From an uncultured Paracoccaceae bacterium (GTDB lineage Bacteria; Pseudomonadota; Alphaproteobacteria; Rhodobacterales; Rhodobacteraceae), in NCBI GenBank assembly GCA_937924905.1, contig CALDUK010000004.1:1-64000 (forward strand): DNA of 64,000 nt. Reading direction: 5' to 3'. The notes below the pieces were generated by a model. That model ran no database searches, was not told where the DNA came from, and saw only the letters and a program-made list of their open reading frames with translations. The position numbers and the translations under genes are program-made. Below, one piece after another: positions 1 through 8,609 of the stretch (the stretch's first letter is position 1; the number at the start of each line of letters is the position of its first letter).

Positions 1-62
1 TAAAGCGTGTTGTCGAGATCGAACACCCAAGTCGTGATGTGGGCAAAGGCGTCTTTGGTCAT
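1..62 (-). CDS. HAD-family phosphatase, 5' end only (probably pyrimidine 5'-nucleotidase type)
   Basis: Reading leftward from the ATG whose first base is 62, the first 20 codons give an N-terminus ending in the motif FDLDNTL, which matches HAD motif I (DxDx[TV]; the first Asp is the nucleophile). The rest of the gene lies outside the window. An N-terminus this short before motif I is typical of the Sdt1/pyrimidine 5'-nucleotidase branch, but that subfamily call is inference from 20 residues. The gene is divergent from the GntR regulator, with about 105 bases between the starts, so the two may share a control region. Confidence 0.6.
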   Translation of the reverse strand, partial: MTKDAFAHITTWVFDLDNTL

Positions 63-167
63 GGTGTCGGTGTAGAGAGGCGGCGGGCGTTCTGCAAACC
101 TATGTTTCAGAAAATCCGTTGCAATCGGGTGAGCCGCCTCGCTAGTTTGGCGCGACGGAGGGTGAAT

Positions 168-824
168 ATGCCAGACACGCGCGCGGGCCAGACAGATGCC
201 TATCAGTTGATTTTGGGGGCCATTGACAGTGGCAGCTATCGCCCGGGCGACCGTTTGGTGGAAAGTGAGCTGGCCGAACGGTTCGGCGTGTCGCGCACAC
301 CGATCCGCGAAGCGTTGCAGCGGTTGGAAACCCAGTCACTTTTGGCGCGCGACGGGCGGTCGCTTGTGGTGGCGTCGCTTGATCACAACCAAATGGCCGA
401 GCTGTACGTTGTGCGGTCAGAACTTGAAGCGCTGGCAGCGCGTCTTGCCGCGCGGCACGCGACGGAAGAAGAAGTACGTCTTTTGCAGCAGATGGTGGAT
501 GAAGATCGCGCGTTGGTGGATGATCCGGGCGCGCTGGCCCGCACCAACCGGCGCTTTCATCGGCAGGTGCATCTGGCTTCGCACAATCGCTATCTGGTGC
601 AGCAGCTTGACCTTGTCTATCGGTCGATGGCTCTGATGGCGACAACATCCTTAGCGGCAGAAGGACGGAGCGCCGTTGCGGTAGAAGAACACGCATCCGT
701 CGTGGATGCGATTGCGCACGGCGATGGGGCTGCGGCCTATGACGTGTTGAAAGGCCATATCAGCCGCGCCTTCGAAGCACGCCTAAGGCAAGATGCCGAC
801 GATGCCGCGAAAGGCGATCTGTGA
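168..824 (+). CDS. GntR family transcriptional regulator with FCD domain
   Basis: Protein of 218 residues. Residues about 8-75 form a winged helix-turn-helix, with the recognition region ERFGVSRTPIREALQRLE characteristic of GntR proteins. Residues about 80-205 are an all-helical FCD ligand-binding domain; its metal-binding pattern is visible as NRRFHRQVH near residue 130 and the later EH and GHI positions. The start at 168 is chosen because GGAGGG lies just upstream and the sequence before it is not family-like. FCD regulators usually repress a nearby catabolic operon and respond to an organic acid. The natural target here could be the divergent HAD gene or something beyond the left edge; the ligand cannot be read from sequence. 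Confidence 0.9.
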   Translation: MPDTRAGQTDAYQLILGAIDSGSYRPGDRLVESELAERFGVSRTPIREALQRLETQSLLARDGRSLVVASLDHNQMAELYVVRSELEALAARLAARHATEEEVRLLQQMVDEDRALVDDPGALARTNRRFHRQVHLASHNRYLVQQLDLVYRSMALMATTSLAAEGRSAVAVEEHASVVDAIAHGDGAAAYDVLKGHISRAFEARLRQDADDAAKGDL

Positions 825-833
825 TCGCTTGCT

Positions 834-2567
834 TCAGACGGGTTTGGCACTGATCCTGGGGGCGCCTGGTTTTGCGCCCTCAGTTTTGCCATGGCTGGTT
901 TTGTCCCAATAGAATGGCTTTACAACCAACTCGATCGCGCCTTTCCAGGATGCAATCGCAGCCAGCGGGAAGTACAGATTTAGCAGTGGTACCCATTTGA
1001 TTAACCAGCGGTGACCGGGGCGCGCGACAGCGGTTGCGGCCAGCACCATTGTCGCCAGACCGGACAGCAGAAACAGGCTGCTGATCACGATGACCACGGA
1101 CCATGGGGCATGGGTGACAAACGGATGCGTATACCCAAACAGCACCAGCCAGAAGGACCATAGAAACGGGGCCAAAAGAAATTGGCTGAGCGTGCCAAGA
1201 AAAAGGATCTGCACGCCAAGAAACCGCGCCAAGCCCAAATCGCCCATGAGACCAAGCGGGTCGCGCATATGCACAGCCCATGTCATTGCATAGCCTTTGA
1301 TCCAGCGCGAACGCTGGCGCACCCATGTAGGGATCGTTGCTGTCGCCTCTTCTTGGGTGACCGTTGGCAAGAAGGCGCATCGATACCCGCGTCGATAAAG
1401 CCGTAATCCTAATTCCGCGTCTTCGGTCACATTATGCGCGTCCCAACGCCCCAAAGATTCCAGTGCATTCCGGCGGAAAAACACAGTGGTCCCGCCCAGC
1501 GGCACAACGGCCCCCATTTTTTCCAAACCCGGCAGAATAACGCGAAACCAAATGGCATAGTCGATTGTGAAACAGCGCGTTATCCAGTTTCTTGAGGCGT
1601 TGTAGAAATCGAGAATGCCTTGAACGCAGGCCACGTTTTCCGGCAGGCCTTCGAACGCGCGCACGACGTCGTTCAGCTGATCCGGCGCGGGCGCGTCTTC
1701 GGCGTCGTAAATGCCGACAATATCGCCTTGCAGGAAATCTAGCGCATAGTTCATTGCGCGCGGTTTGGTCCTGAGATGCCCGTCGGGGACGCGGATCACA
1801 CGGAACCAATTTGGCAATCTGGCGGTGCTGAGCGCGCGTTCGGTGTCGGTATCGCTCCACTCAAGAATAAGGCAAATTTCAAGTCGCTCGCGCGGGTAAT
1901 CAAGCCGCGATAGCCGGTTGATCAGGCGCTGGGCGATGTCGCGTTCCTTGAAAAGTGGCACAAGAAGTGAAATGCGCGGCAATTGATTGGCCGCGCGCAA
2001 ATTCGGGCTGCCCCTTTGATGGGTCTTCGCAAGGCATCGTGCATGTCGAAACTGTACGATTGCCGCCATCGTTCGAAGCCCGGTCACCGCCAGCAGGGTT
2101 GTGACAGCCCAGATTGTGACCGCCCAAGTGACAAGATGCGGCGCGGCGATAGCCGCAAACAGGGCAAGGCCGACAAACAGGGCGATGCCCACCGCGAACC
2201 TTTTGCCAGACCAGGTGCGACAACTTTCGCGCGCTGGCGCGCGCGCTTCGGCCCGGCATGCCAGTGTGGCCGAGCGCATTGTCAGGATTTCGTCTTCGAT
2301 TGCTTCAGGGGGTGCAATCCGCGCCACAACGGGGCCGAAAAGTGCGCGCAGATGTGCTTCCATCCGATGAAAATCAGCAATGGATGGAACCGCAATCGGC
2401 CTGATCGCACCGTAAGATCCCAAAGGCAGAACATGGTTTCGCAGGGCGGTTTCCAATCCCAAACGATCAAGCGCGCGCGCATCGGATCGCTTGCGAAGCG
2501 TGTCCGGCTGATCGCAGCGTGCAGACGGTGACAGCAGTAAGGGGGCGGGCGAGGACTGGGGAAGCAC
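834..2567 (-). CDS. Membrane glycosyltransferase family 2 (cellulose-synthase-like)
   Basis: Protein of 577 residues from a GTG start; the start is uncertain. The catalytic GT2 domain begins near residue 200 (ISLLVPLFKE). It has the nucleotide-sugar motif DAED, an NVTED acid motif and QRSRW, matching the D,D,D,QxxRW pattern of processive or cellulose-synthase-like enzymes. Two membrane helices precede the domain (about 125-170) and several follow it. Residues about 45-95 (LPLGSYGAIRPIAV...IAPPEAIEDEI) resemble the second half of an MshEN/GspE N-terminal domain, a module known to bind cyclic di-GMP in some families; that resemblance is by eye only. It probably polymerises or transfers a sugar at the inner membrane. 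No other polysaccharide gene is adjacent, so the product is unknown. Confidence 0.8.
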   Translation of the reverse strand: MLPQSSPAPLLLSPSARCDQPDTLRKRSDARALDRLGLETALRNHVLPLGSYGAIRPIAVPSIADFHRMEAHLRALFGPVVARIAPPEAIEDEILTMRSATLACRAEARAPARESCRTWSGKRFAVGIALFVGLALFAAIAAPHLVTWAVTIWAVTTLLAVTGLRTMAAIVQFRHARCLAKTHQRGSPNLRAANQLPRISLLVPLFKERDIAQRLINRLSRLDYPRERLEICLILEWSDTDTERALSTARLPNWFRVIRVPDGHLRTKPRAMNYALDFLQGDIVGIYDAEDAPAPDQLNDVVRAFEGLPENVACVQGILDFYNASRNWITRCFTIDYAIWFRVILPGLEKMGAVVPLGGTTVFFRRNALESLGRWDAHNVTEDAELGLRLYRRGYRCAFLPTVTQEEATATIPTWVRQRSRWIKGYAMTWAVHMRDPLGLMGDLGLARFLGVQILFLGTLSQFLLAPFLWSFWLVLFGYTHPFVTHAPWSVVIVISSLFLLSGLATMVLAATAVARPGHRWLIKWVPLLNLYFPLAAIASWKGAIELVVKPFYWDKTSHGKTEGAKPGAPRISAKPV

Positions 2568-2640
2568 GGCACATTCACCAAAGCAAACAGGACGCGTCTG
2601 TTTACCGTTCGCTAGGTTAATGCGGGCTTAAGCCCTGCGG

Positions 2641-2665
2641 CGCGCCCGGATTTCGGCCGGGCGCG
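2641..2665 (-). terminator. Hairpin downstream of acs, probable terminator
   Basis: A perfect 9-bp inverted repeat, CGCGCCCGG and CCGGGCGCG with a 7-base loop, lies directly after the acs stop codon. A second palindrome (GGGCTTAAGCCC at 2624-2635) follows. There is no clear T-run, so termination would be weak or factor-assisted. Confidence 0.5.
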
Positions 2666-2681
2666 TCGTTGTAATGGCGGG

Positions 2682-4640
2682 TCAGCCGCGGTTCATACGG
2701 TTTTCTATAAGATCATCGACAACCTCGGGCTCGGCCAGGGTTGAGGTGTCCCCAAGCGCGCCAAAATCGTCTTCTGCAATCTTTCGCAAAATGCGCCGCA
2801 TGATCTTGCCCGACCGGGTCTTTGGCAATCCGGGCGCCCATTGGATCAGATCGGGTTTTGCAATTGGCCCAATCTCGGAACGGACCCAAGTTTCAAGCTC
2901 TTTGCGCAGGTCGTCCGAAGGGGTTTCGCCACCCATCAGCGTGACATAGGCATAGATACCCTGACCCTTGATGTCGTGTGGATAGCCGACAACCGCAGCC
3001 TCGGCGACTTTTTCATGGGCGACAAGCGCGCTTTCTACTTCGGCAGTGCCCATCCGGTGGCCGCTGACATTGATCACATCATCGACGCGTCCGGTGATCC
3101 AATAATACCCGTCTGCGTCGCGCCGACAGCCATCACCGGTGAAGTAGTAGTTCTTGTAGTCGGCGAAATATGTCTTTTCGAACCGTTCGTGATCGCCCCA
3201 AACCGTGCGCATCTGGCCTGGCCAACTGTCTTTTATGCAAAGAACACCTTCGGCTTCGGTTGTGGTGATTTCTTCGCCTGATTGCGGTTCAAGAACAACG
3301 GGTTGCACGCCAAAGAAGGGCAGGGTGCAGGACCCTGGCTTGGTGGGCGTGGCCCCCGGCAGCGGTGTCATCAGATGGCCACCTGTTTCGGTTTGCCACC
3401 ATGTATCGACAATCGGAACGTTCCCTTTGCCGACAATTTCGTTGTACCAGTTCCAGGCCTCGGGGTTTATCGGTTCGCCGACAGTGCCAAGCACCTTGAG
3501 GTCAGACAAGTCATACTTCGTGACAAACTCCGGGCCCTTGCCCATCAAGGCGCGGATCGCCGTCGGCGCGGTGTAGAACTGGTTCACCTTGTGCTTTTCG
3601 CAAACCGCCCAGAACCGGCCAGCATCGGGATAGGTCGGCACGCCTTCGAACATTACCGTGGTCGCACCATTGGCCAGCGGGCCGTAGACAATATAGCTAT
3701 GCCCGGTGACCCAGCCGACATCGGCGGTGCACCAAAAAATGTCGCCGTCGTGATAGTCGAACGTGTATTGATGTGTCATGGACGCGTAGACGATGTAGCC
3801 GCCCGTGCTGTGAACCACGCCTTTTGGCGCGCCGGTTGACCCCGAGGTGTACAGGATGAAAAGTGGGTCTTCCGCGGTCATCTCTTCTGCCGGGCAATCG
3901 TCCGAGACGTCTGCGCCGATCTCATGCAGCCAATGGTCACGGCCTGTGACCATGGCAACGTCGCCGCCGGTACGTTGGACGACCAGCATTTGCGTGTTTG
4001 TCGTGATCTTCTCAAAGGCCTTGTCGGCGTTGACCTTCAAGGGCGTGTTTCGCCCGCCGCGCGGAGCCTCGTCGGCCGTGATCACGACCTTTGCCTCTGA
4101 CCCGTCCACGCGCGCGGCAAGTGCATCGGGCGAAAAGCCTGCGAAGACAATGGAATGGATCGCCCCTATTCGGGCCGACGCCAACATGGCATAGGCGGCT
4201 TCAGGGATCATGGGCATATACAGGACAACACGGTCGCCTTTGCCGACGCCCATTTTCTTCAGGACATTGGCGAATTTCGACACTTCTGCATGCAGTTCTT
4301 TATAGGTGATGTGTCGGGCATTATCGTTCGGGTTGTCGGGTTCCCAGATGATGGCCGTCTGATTGCCGCGCGTGGCGATATGGCGGTCAATGCAGTTCAC
4401 CGAAACGTTCAGCGTGCCGTCTTCGAACCAGCGAATGCCCACGTTGCCAGGCGCAAAAGATGTGTTCTTCACCCGCGTATAGGGTTTGATCCAGTCGATG
4501 CGACGTCCGTGGTCGCCCCAAAAGGCCTCGGGATCTTCGATCGAAGCTTTGTACATCGCTTGATATTGCGTCTGATCGACATGCGCATTGTTGGCCATAT
4601 CTTTGTCAGGCCAATACTTCCCATCACGCTGGTCCAGCAT
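2682..4640 (-). CDS. acsA: Acetyl-CoA synthetase (AMP-forming)
   Basis: Protein of 652 residues, the usual length for acetyl-CoA synthetase. It converts acetate, ATP and CoA to acetyl-CoA via acetyl-AMP. The ANL-family P-loop is [11 protein letters not shown]. The acetate-pocket region TWWQTETGG and the C-terminal [11 protein letters not shown] are present; the Lys of the last motif is the residue acetylated in regulated Acs enzymes. The ATG at 4640 is used because residues before it in the longer frame are not conserved in character. It is the last gene of a leftward operon, 31 bases after an ABC ATPase gene, which links the importer to acyl-CoA formation. Propionate as an alternative substrate cannot be excluded. 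Confidence 0.96.
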   Translation of the reverse strand: MLDQRDGKYWPDKDMANNAHVDQTQYQAMYKASIEDPEAFWGDHGRRIDWIKPYTRVKNTSFAPGNVGIRWFEDGTLNVSVNCIDRHIATRGNQTAIIWEPDNPNDNARHITYKELHAEVSKFANVLKKMGVGKGDRVVLYMPMIPEAAYAMLASARIGAIHSIVFAGFSPDALAARVDGSEAKVVITADEAPRGGRNTPLKVNADKAFEKITTNTQMLVVQRTGGDVAMVTGRDHWLHEIGADVSDDCPAEEMTAEDPLFILYTSGSTGAPKGVVHSTGGYIVYASMTHQYTFDYHDGDIFWCTADVGWVTGHSYIVYGPLANGATTVMFEGVPTYPDAGRFWAVCEKHKVNQFYTAPTAIRALMGKGPEFVTKYDLSDLKVLGTVGEPINPEAWNWYNEIVGKGNVPIVDTWWQTETGGHLMTPLPGATPTKPGSCTLPFFGVQPVVLEPQSGEEITTTEAEGVLCIKDSWPGQMRTVWGDHERFEKTYFADYKNYYFTGDGCRRDADGYYWITGRVDDVINVSGHRMGTAEVESALVAHEKVAEAAVVGYPHDIKGQGIYAYVTLMGGETPSDDLRKELETWVRSEIGPIAKPDLIQWAPGLPKTRSGKIMRRILRKIAEDDFGALGDTSTLAEPEVVDDLIENRMNRG

Positions 4641-4671
4641 GGTGTGTCCCCCTCGGTTCTTTTTGGTCGGC

Positions 4672-5427
4672 TTAGATCGCCAGGTATCTTGCGCGCAGCG
4701 CTTCGTCTTCCAGGACTTTTTGCGCGGAATCGTCATAAACCACTTGTCCGGTGTCCAGGATCACCGCGCGGTCGGCCAGTTTAAGTGCCGCGACGGCGTT
4801 TTGTTCGACAATGATCGTGGTGATGCCTTGGTCGCGAATATAGTTCAGAGTTTTCGCGATTTCCTGAACGATCACGGGGGCCAGCCCTTCGTAAGGTTCG
4901 TCCAGAAGCAACACTTTGATGTCACGGGCCAGCGCGCGGGCGATGGCAAGCATTTGCTGTTCGCCACCAGAAAGCGTCGAGCCATCCTGAGTGCGGCGTT
5001 CGCCCAGACGCGGGAAAAGTTCGTAGATGCGTTCAAGCGACCATCCAATGGGCGGGGCGATTTGTGCCAGCTTCAGGTTTTCCTCAACCGTCAGGCCCTG
5101 AATGATCCGTCGGTCTTCCGGAACCAAAGCGATGCCTTCTTGCGCCGCTTCATAGCTGGTCATTTTGTGCAAAGGCTTGTGGTCCAGCCAGATCTCGCCG
5201 TGGCGCAGCTCGGGGCTGTCCATGCGCGCAATGGTGCGCAAGGTGGTTGTCTTGCCCGCGCCGTTCCTGCCAAGAAGGGCAATGATTTCACCTTCGTGGA
5301 CGTTAAAGCTGACATCCTGAACGATATAGCTTTCACCGTAATAGGATTCGATATTCCAAATGCTCAGAAAGGTCGGGGCAGTGGCCGCGTTGTTGGCGCG
5401 TTTGTCGAAAGGTTTGTCGTCGAGCAT
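4672..5427 (-). CDS. ABC transporter ATP-binding protein, LivF type
   Basis: Protein of 251 residues. It has Walker [10 protein letters not shown], the signature LSGGEQQ and Walker B VLLLDEP, all intact. The C-terminal end fits the LivF side of branched-chain-amino-acid-type (HAAT) importers. The start at 5427 is preferred over an upstream one at 5448 because AGGAGG sits seven bases before it. It pairs with the LivG-type ATPase upstream to power the two permeases. Fusion to an operon ending in acs suggests a substrate other than leucine, perhaps a short-chain carboxylate or a compound yielding acetate; this is inference from context. Confidence 0.92.
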   Translation of the reverse strand: MLDDKPFDKRANNAATAPTFLSIWNIESYYGESYIVQDVSFNVHEGEIIALLGRNGAGKTTTLRTIARMDSPELRHGEIWLDHKPLHKMTSYEAAQEGIALVPEDRRIIQGLTVEENLKLAQIAPPIGWSLERIYELFPRLGERRTQDGSTLSGGEQQMLAIARALARDIKVLLLDEPYEGLAPVIVQEIAKTLNYIRDQGITTIIVEQNAVAALKLADRAVILDTGQVVYDDSAQKVLEDEALRARYLAI

Positions 5428-5469
5428 GTCATTTCCTCCTTCAGGCATACGAAAACACCCGTTTTCGCT

Positions 5470-5493
5470 GCGATCTTCTGCGCAGAAAATCGC
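5470..5493 (-). other. Intra-operon hairpin between the two ABC ATPase genes
   Basis: An outer stem GCGAT/ATCGC encloses the palindrome TTCTGCGCAGAA (5476-5487). It lies in the 69-base gap between the LivG-type and LivF-type genes. It may act in mRNA processing or as a protein site; the same core is part of the palindrome upstream of the Xre regulator at 10145-10163. Confidence 0.45.
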
Positions 5494-5496
5494 GCC

Positions 5497-6255
5497 TTAA
5501 TATGCGGCTTCGCCGAGATAGGCTTCCTGGACCTTAGGGTTGCCTTTGATGTTGTCCGGCGTGTCTTCGACCAGAGGCGTCCCTTGCGCCAGAACGGTGA
5601 TCCGTTCGGCCAGACTGAACACCACATGCATGTCATGTTCGATGATCGCCATGGTGATGTCGCGCTTTTCGTTGATCTCTTTCAACAGATCGATGGTGTT
5701 GTTTGTATCCGCGCGCGCCATGCCCGCGGTCGGTTCATCCAACAACAAAAGCCGAGGTTCCTGCACCAGACACATCGCCATTTCCAGCCGGCGCTTGTCC
5801 CCCCGCGACATCGCCGCCGAGCTCATGTCTTTCTTATCGGCCATATTGACGTCTTCAAGGGTGTGCAGGGCCCGGTCTATCAGTTCCTTCTCGTGGCTGA
5901 ACTGTTCAAAGGCATGCATCCGGAACGACCCGTCGCGCTTTGCAAAACATGGGATCATCATGTTTTCCAACACGCTTAAGTCGCCAAAGATCTCGGGCGT
6001 TTGAAACACGCGCGAGATGCCCATCTGGTTGATCTCGTGCGGCTTTCGTCCCAGCACGGATTGGCCGTCAAACATGACGCTGCCGGTGTCCGGGATCAGC
6101 TTGCCGACCAAACAATTCAGCAAGGTTGATTTGCCCGCACCGTTTGGCCCGATGATGGCGTGAACTGTGTTTTCATGGACTGAAAGGTTCACATCCGATA
6201 GGGCAGCCAGACCGCCGAACCGTTTACCGACACCTTTGACTTCAAGGATTGCCAT
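5497..6255 (-). CDS. ABC transporter ATP-binding protein, LivG type
   Basis: Protein of 252 residues. Walker A is GPNGAGKST and Walker B is LLLLDEP. The ABC signature is unusual: the expected LSGGEQ position reads MSRGDKRRLE, keeping the second Gly and the helix but losing the usual Ser-Gly pair. The longer loop between Q-loop and signature (QTPEIFGDLSVLENMM...) is typical of LivG over LivF. It lies between the LivM-type permease (13-base gap) and the LivF-type ATPase. Because the partner signature is canonical, one of the two ATP sites may be degenerate, as in asymmetric ABC transporters. Confidence 0.92.
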   Translation of the reverse strand: MAILEVKGVGKRFGGLAALSDVNLSVHENTVHAIIGPNGAGKSTLLNCLVGKLIPDTGSVMFDGQSVLGRKPHEINQMGISRVFQTPEIFGDLSVLENMMIPCFAKRDGSFRMHAFEQFSHEKELIDRALHTLEDVNMADKKDMSSAAMSRGDKRRLEMAMCLVQEPRLLLLDEPTAGMARADTNNTIDLLKEINEKRDITMAIIEHDMHVVFSLAERITVLAQGTPLVEDTPDNIKGNPKVQEAYLGEAAY

Positions 6256-6267
6256 TGGGTTTGCTCC

Positions 6268-7467
6268 TTATTCCGCGGGTGTCTTGGCGGCCGCGTCTGC
6301 GGCGCTATCGGTGCGCTTCTTGCGCCGGAAGATACGCGCAATGCGCTGTCCGCCTTCGACAAGGCCACCCGGCAAGAAAATGACAACCAGCATAAACACG
6401 ATGCCCAACGTCAGGTGCCAGCCTTTGCCGATGAACGGATGGATCAGATAGACTAGGGCGTTCTCCAGACCGTCCGGCAGGAAGGCAAACCACTGGTGAA
6501 GAATTGCGTCGTTGATCTTGGACAGGATGTTTTCCATGTACTTGATCAAGCCTGCGCCCAAAACCGGGCCGATCAATGTGCCGACACCGCCCAGAATGGC
6601 CATCAGAACAACTTCACCCGAGGCGGTCCAGAACATGCGTTCAGGCCCCACCTGGGTGTCCATCGCCACCATCAGACCACCGGCAAGACCGGCATACATG
6701 CCCGAGATGACGAACGCCGCCAGTGTATAAGGTTTGGAGTTCAGTCCGGTAAAGTTCATGCGCTGCTGGTTCGATTTCACAGCCCGCAGCATCATGCCAA
6801 AAGGCGACCTGAATATGCGGATCGACATGTAAAAGGCCAACAGCATGACGACAGCCGCGATATAATAGCCAGAGTTGAAGGTGAAAAGCCAACCGCCAAC
6901 TTCCATCTCATAGGACGCACGCATGTCCAAGCCAAAGAGATTGGCGCGTCCGATTTCGCCGTCGGCGAGGTTCGACAGAAGCGGCCGGTCGGTTGGCTTG
7001 ATCTGCAGGCCGGTTTCGCCGCCGGTGATCGGAGTCAGAACCGAATAGGCCAGCGCATAGCTCATCTGTGCGAAGGCCAGTGTCAGGATCGAGAAATAGA
7101 TGCCCGAACGGCGCAACGATATAAACCCGACGGCCAATGCAAACAGCCCTGCAAAGATCACTGACATGATGATCGCTGGAATGATGTTCAGCGACAGCAG
7201 TTTCATCATCCAGATGGCGGCATATGAGCCGACGCCCAGAAACGCCGCATGCCCGAAGGACAGATAACCGGTCAGACCGAACAGGATGTTGAACCCGATG
7301 GCGAAAATGCCAAAGATCACAAAGCGCTGCATCAGGTCTGGATAACCTGCATTGAACTGCGCCAGGTCCGAGCCTTCTGGGAACGGGTTCAGAATAAACG
7401 GCGCAAGAAGCGTCAGCACCGCGACGATGAGAAGTAGGGAGGTGTCTTTTGCGTTGAGACCAAACAT
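6268..7467 (-). CDS. ABC transporter permease, LivM type
   Basis: Protein of 399 residues with about ten hydrophobic segments, starting MFGLNAKD. The conserved HAAT permease block [21 protein letters not shown] lies at about residue 60-80, and [18 protein letters not shown] is the next family hallmark. Near residue 280 the coupling segment [20 protein letters not shown], which contacts the ATPase, is present. The C-terminus is charged and Ala-rich. It is encoded three bases after the LivH-type gene and forms the inner-membrane channel with it. Confidence 0.93.
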   Translation of the reverse strand: MFGLNAKDTSLLLIVAVLTLLAPFILNPFPEGSDLAQFNAGYPDLMQRFVIFGIFAIGFNILFGLTGYLSFGHAAFLGVGSYAAIWMMKLLSLNIIPAIIMSVIFAGLFALAVGFISLRRSGIYFSILTLAFAQMSYALAYSVLTPITGGETGLQIKPTDRPLLSNLADGEIGRANLFGLDMRASYEMEVGGWLFTFNSGYYIAAVVMLLAFYMSIRIFRSPFGMMLRAVKSNQQRMNFTGLNSKPYTLAAFVISGMYAGLAGGLMVAMDTQVGPERMFWTASGEVVLMAILGGVGTLIGPVLGAGLIKYMENILSKINDAILHQWFAFLPDGLENALVYLIHPFIGKGWHLTLGIVFMLVVIFLPGGLVEGGQRIARIFRRKKRTDSAADAAAKTPAE

Positions 7468-7470
7468 TTC

Positions 7471-8502
7471 TTATTCCTCCATCACGCCTTTGCGGCCCAT
7501 CAGGCCACGGGGACGGGTCAGTAGAATGACAATGGCGACCAGATAGATGATGATCTGGTTGATGCCAGGGATCAGGTCGATGACCACGCCCAGCGAGGCA
7601 AAGCTTTCAAGCACACCCAACAGGAAGCCAGCCAGCACCGCACCCGGCAGGGACCCCATCCCGCCCACAACAACGACGACGAAGCTGAGAACAAGGAAGT
7701 CCATGCCCATGTGGTAATTGGGTGAGTTGATCGGCGTATACATGACGCCCGCCAAGCCTGCGACACAGGCCGCGATGGCGAACATCACAGTGAAACGCTT
7801 GTCGATATTGATACCCAGCATGCCGACCGTTTCGCGGTCAGCCATGCCTGCGCGCACGACCATACCAAAAGTGGTGAACTGCAAAAACGCAAAGACGGCA
7901 GCTATGACGGACATCGCAAAGGCGAAATAGATCAGGCGCCAGTACGGATAGATGATTGTGTTGGGGTCCAGCCCGATGAACGCGCCAAAATCGAACGATC
8001 CGGTGAACGCCGGGGGCGCCGGTGTCGGTATGGGATTTGCGCCGTAGAACGCCTTGATGATTTCCTGAAGAACAATCGCAAGACCAAAGGTCACAAGGAT
8101 CTGGTCTGCATGAGGGCGTTTGTAAAAATGCTTGATCAGCCCGCGTTCCATAATCACGCCGACCAGCGCCATAACGGGAATAGCAAACAGGATGGCCAAA
8201 GGGACCGACCATTCAATGATGGTCTGACCGGCGGCGGGGCCGAACCAGTCGTGCACATAAGGCACATCAACTTTCAGAGGATTGCCAAGAAAATCCTTCT
8301 GCGTTTCATCCACAATCTGGTGGCTGAGGCTCAGCAAACGCTGCAACGTGACCGCACAGAATGCGCCGATCATGAAAAGCGCGCCATGCGCAAAGTTGAC
8401 GACACCCAGCGTGCCGAAAATCAAGGTCAGCCCCAGGGCGATCAGCGCGTAGGCGCTGCCCTTGTCGAGGCCGTTCAGGAATTGAAGGATGATGGCGTCC
8501 AT
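7471..8502 (-). CDS. ABC transporter permease, LivH type
   Basis: Protein of 343 residues. The start at 8502 (MDAIILQFLNGLDKGSAYAL) has AGGTGG just upstream and begins exactly where LivH-family proteins begin; a 27-residue extension in the open frame is rejected. Family blocks include ALGLTLIFGTLGVVNFAHGALFM near the N-terminus and VVVVGGMGSLPGAVLAGFLLG near the C-terminus. About eight to nine membrane spans. It contains a long polar loop after the second or third span (about residues 65-90, KDFLGNPLKVDVPYVHDWFG). This loop is longer than in amino-acid LivH proteins and could reflect a different substrate. Confidence 0.93.
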   Translation of the reverse strand: MDAIILQFLNGLDKGSAYALIALGLTLIFGTLGVVNFAHGALFMIGAFCAVTLQRLLSLSHQIVDETQKDFLGNPLKVDVPYVHDWFGPAAGQTIIEWSVPLAILFAIPVMALVGVIMERGLIKHFYKRPHADQILVTFGLAIVLQEIIKAFYGANPIPTPAPPAFTGSFDFGAFIGLDPNTIIYPYWRLIYFAFAMSVIAAVFAFLQFTTFGMVVRAGMADRETVGMLGINIDKRFTVMFAIAACVAGLAGVMYTPINSPNYHMGMDFLVLSFVVVVVGGMGSLPGAVLAGFLLGVLESFASLGVVIDLIPGINQIIIYLVAIVILLTRPRGLMGRKGVMEE

Positions 8503-8552
8503 GGTTTTCCCACCTGGTCTGGATTGGGTCCTGCACAGCATGCAGGCGGTTT

Positions 8553-8599
8553 CTGCCCTAGGGCAGTGGGGTGTGCCGGGCAAGCAAGCTTGCCCGGCA
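8553..8599 (-). other. Tandem hairpins between binding-protein and permease genes
   Basis: Two perfect palindromes sit in the 107-base gap: an 11-bp stem, TGCCGGGCAAG with CTTGCCCGGCA and a 4-base loop (8574-8599), and CTGCCCTAGGGCAG (8553-8566). Such structures after a binding-protein gene usually protect its mRNA or cause partial termination, so that binding protein exceeds permease. Confidence 0.6.
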
Positions 8600-8609
8600 A
8601 AGTGTCAGA

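Noticed and set aside
4588-5979. Long open frame (463 residues) on the plus strand through the ABC ATPase genes
   Set aside because: It is a shadow of the LivF and LivG genes on the other strand. Its translation lacks any family motif, whereas the opposite frames have complete Walker motifs.
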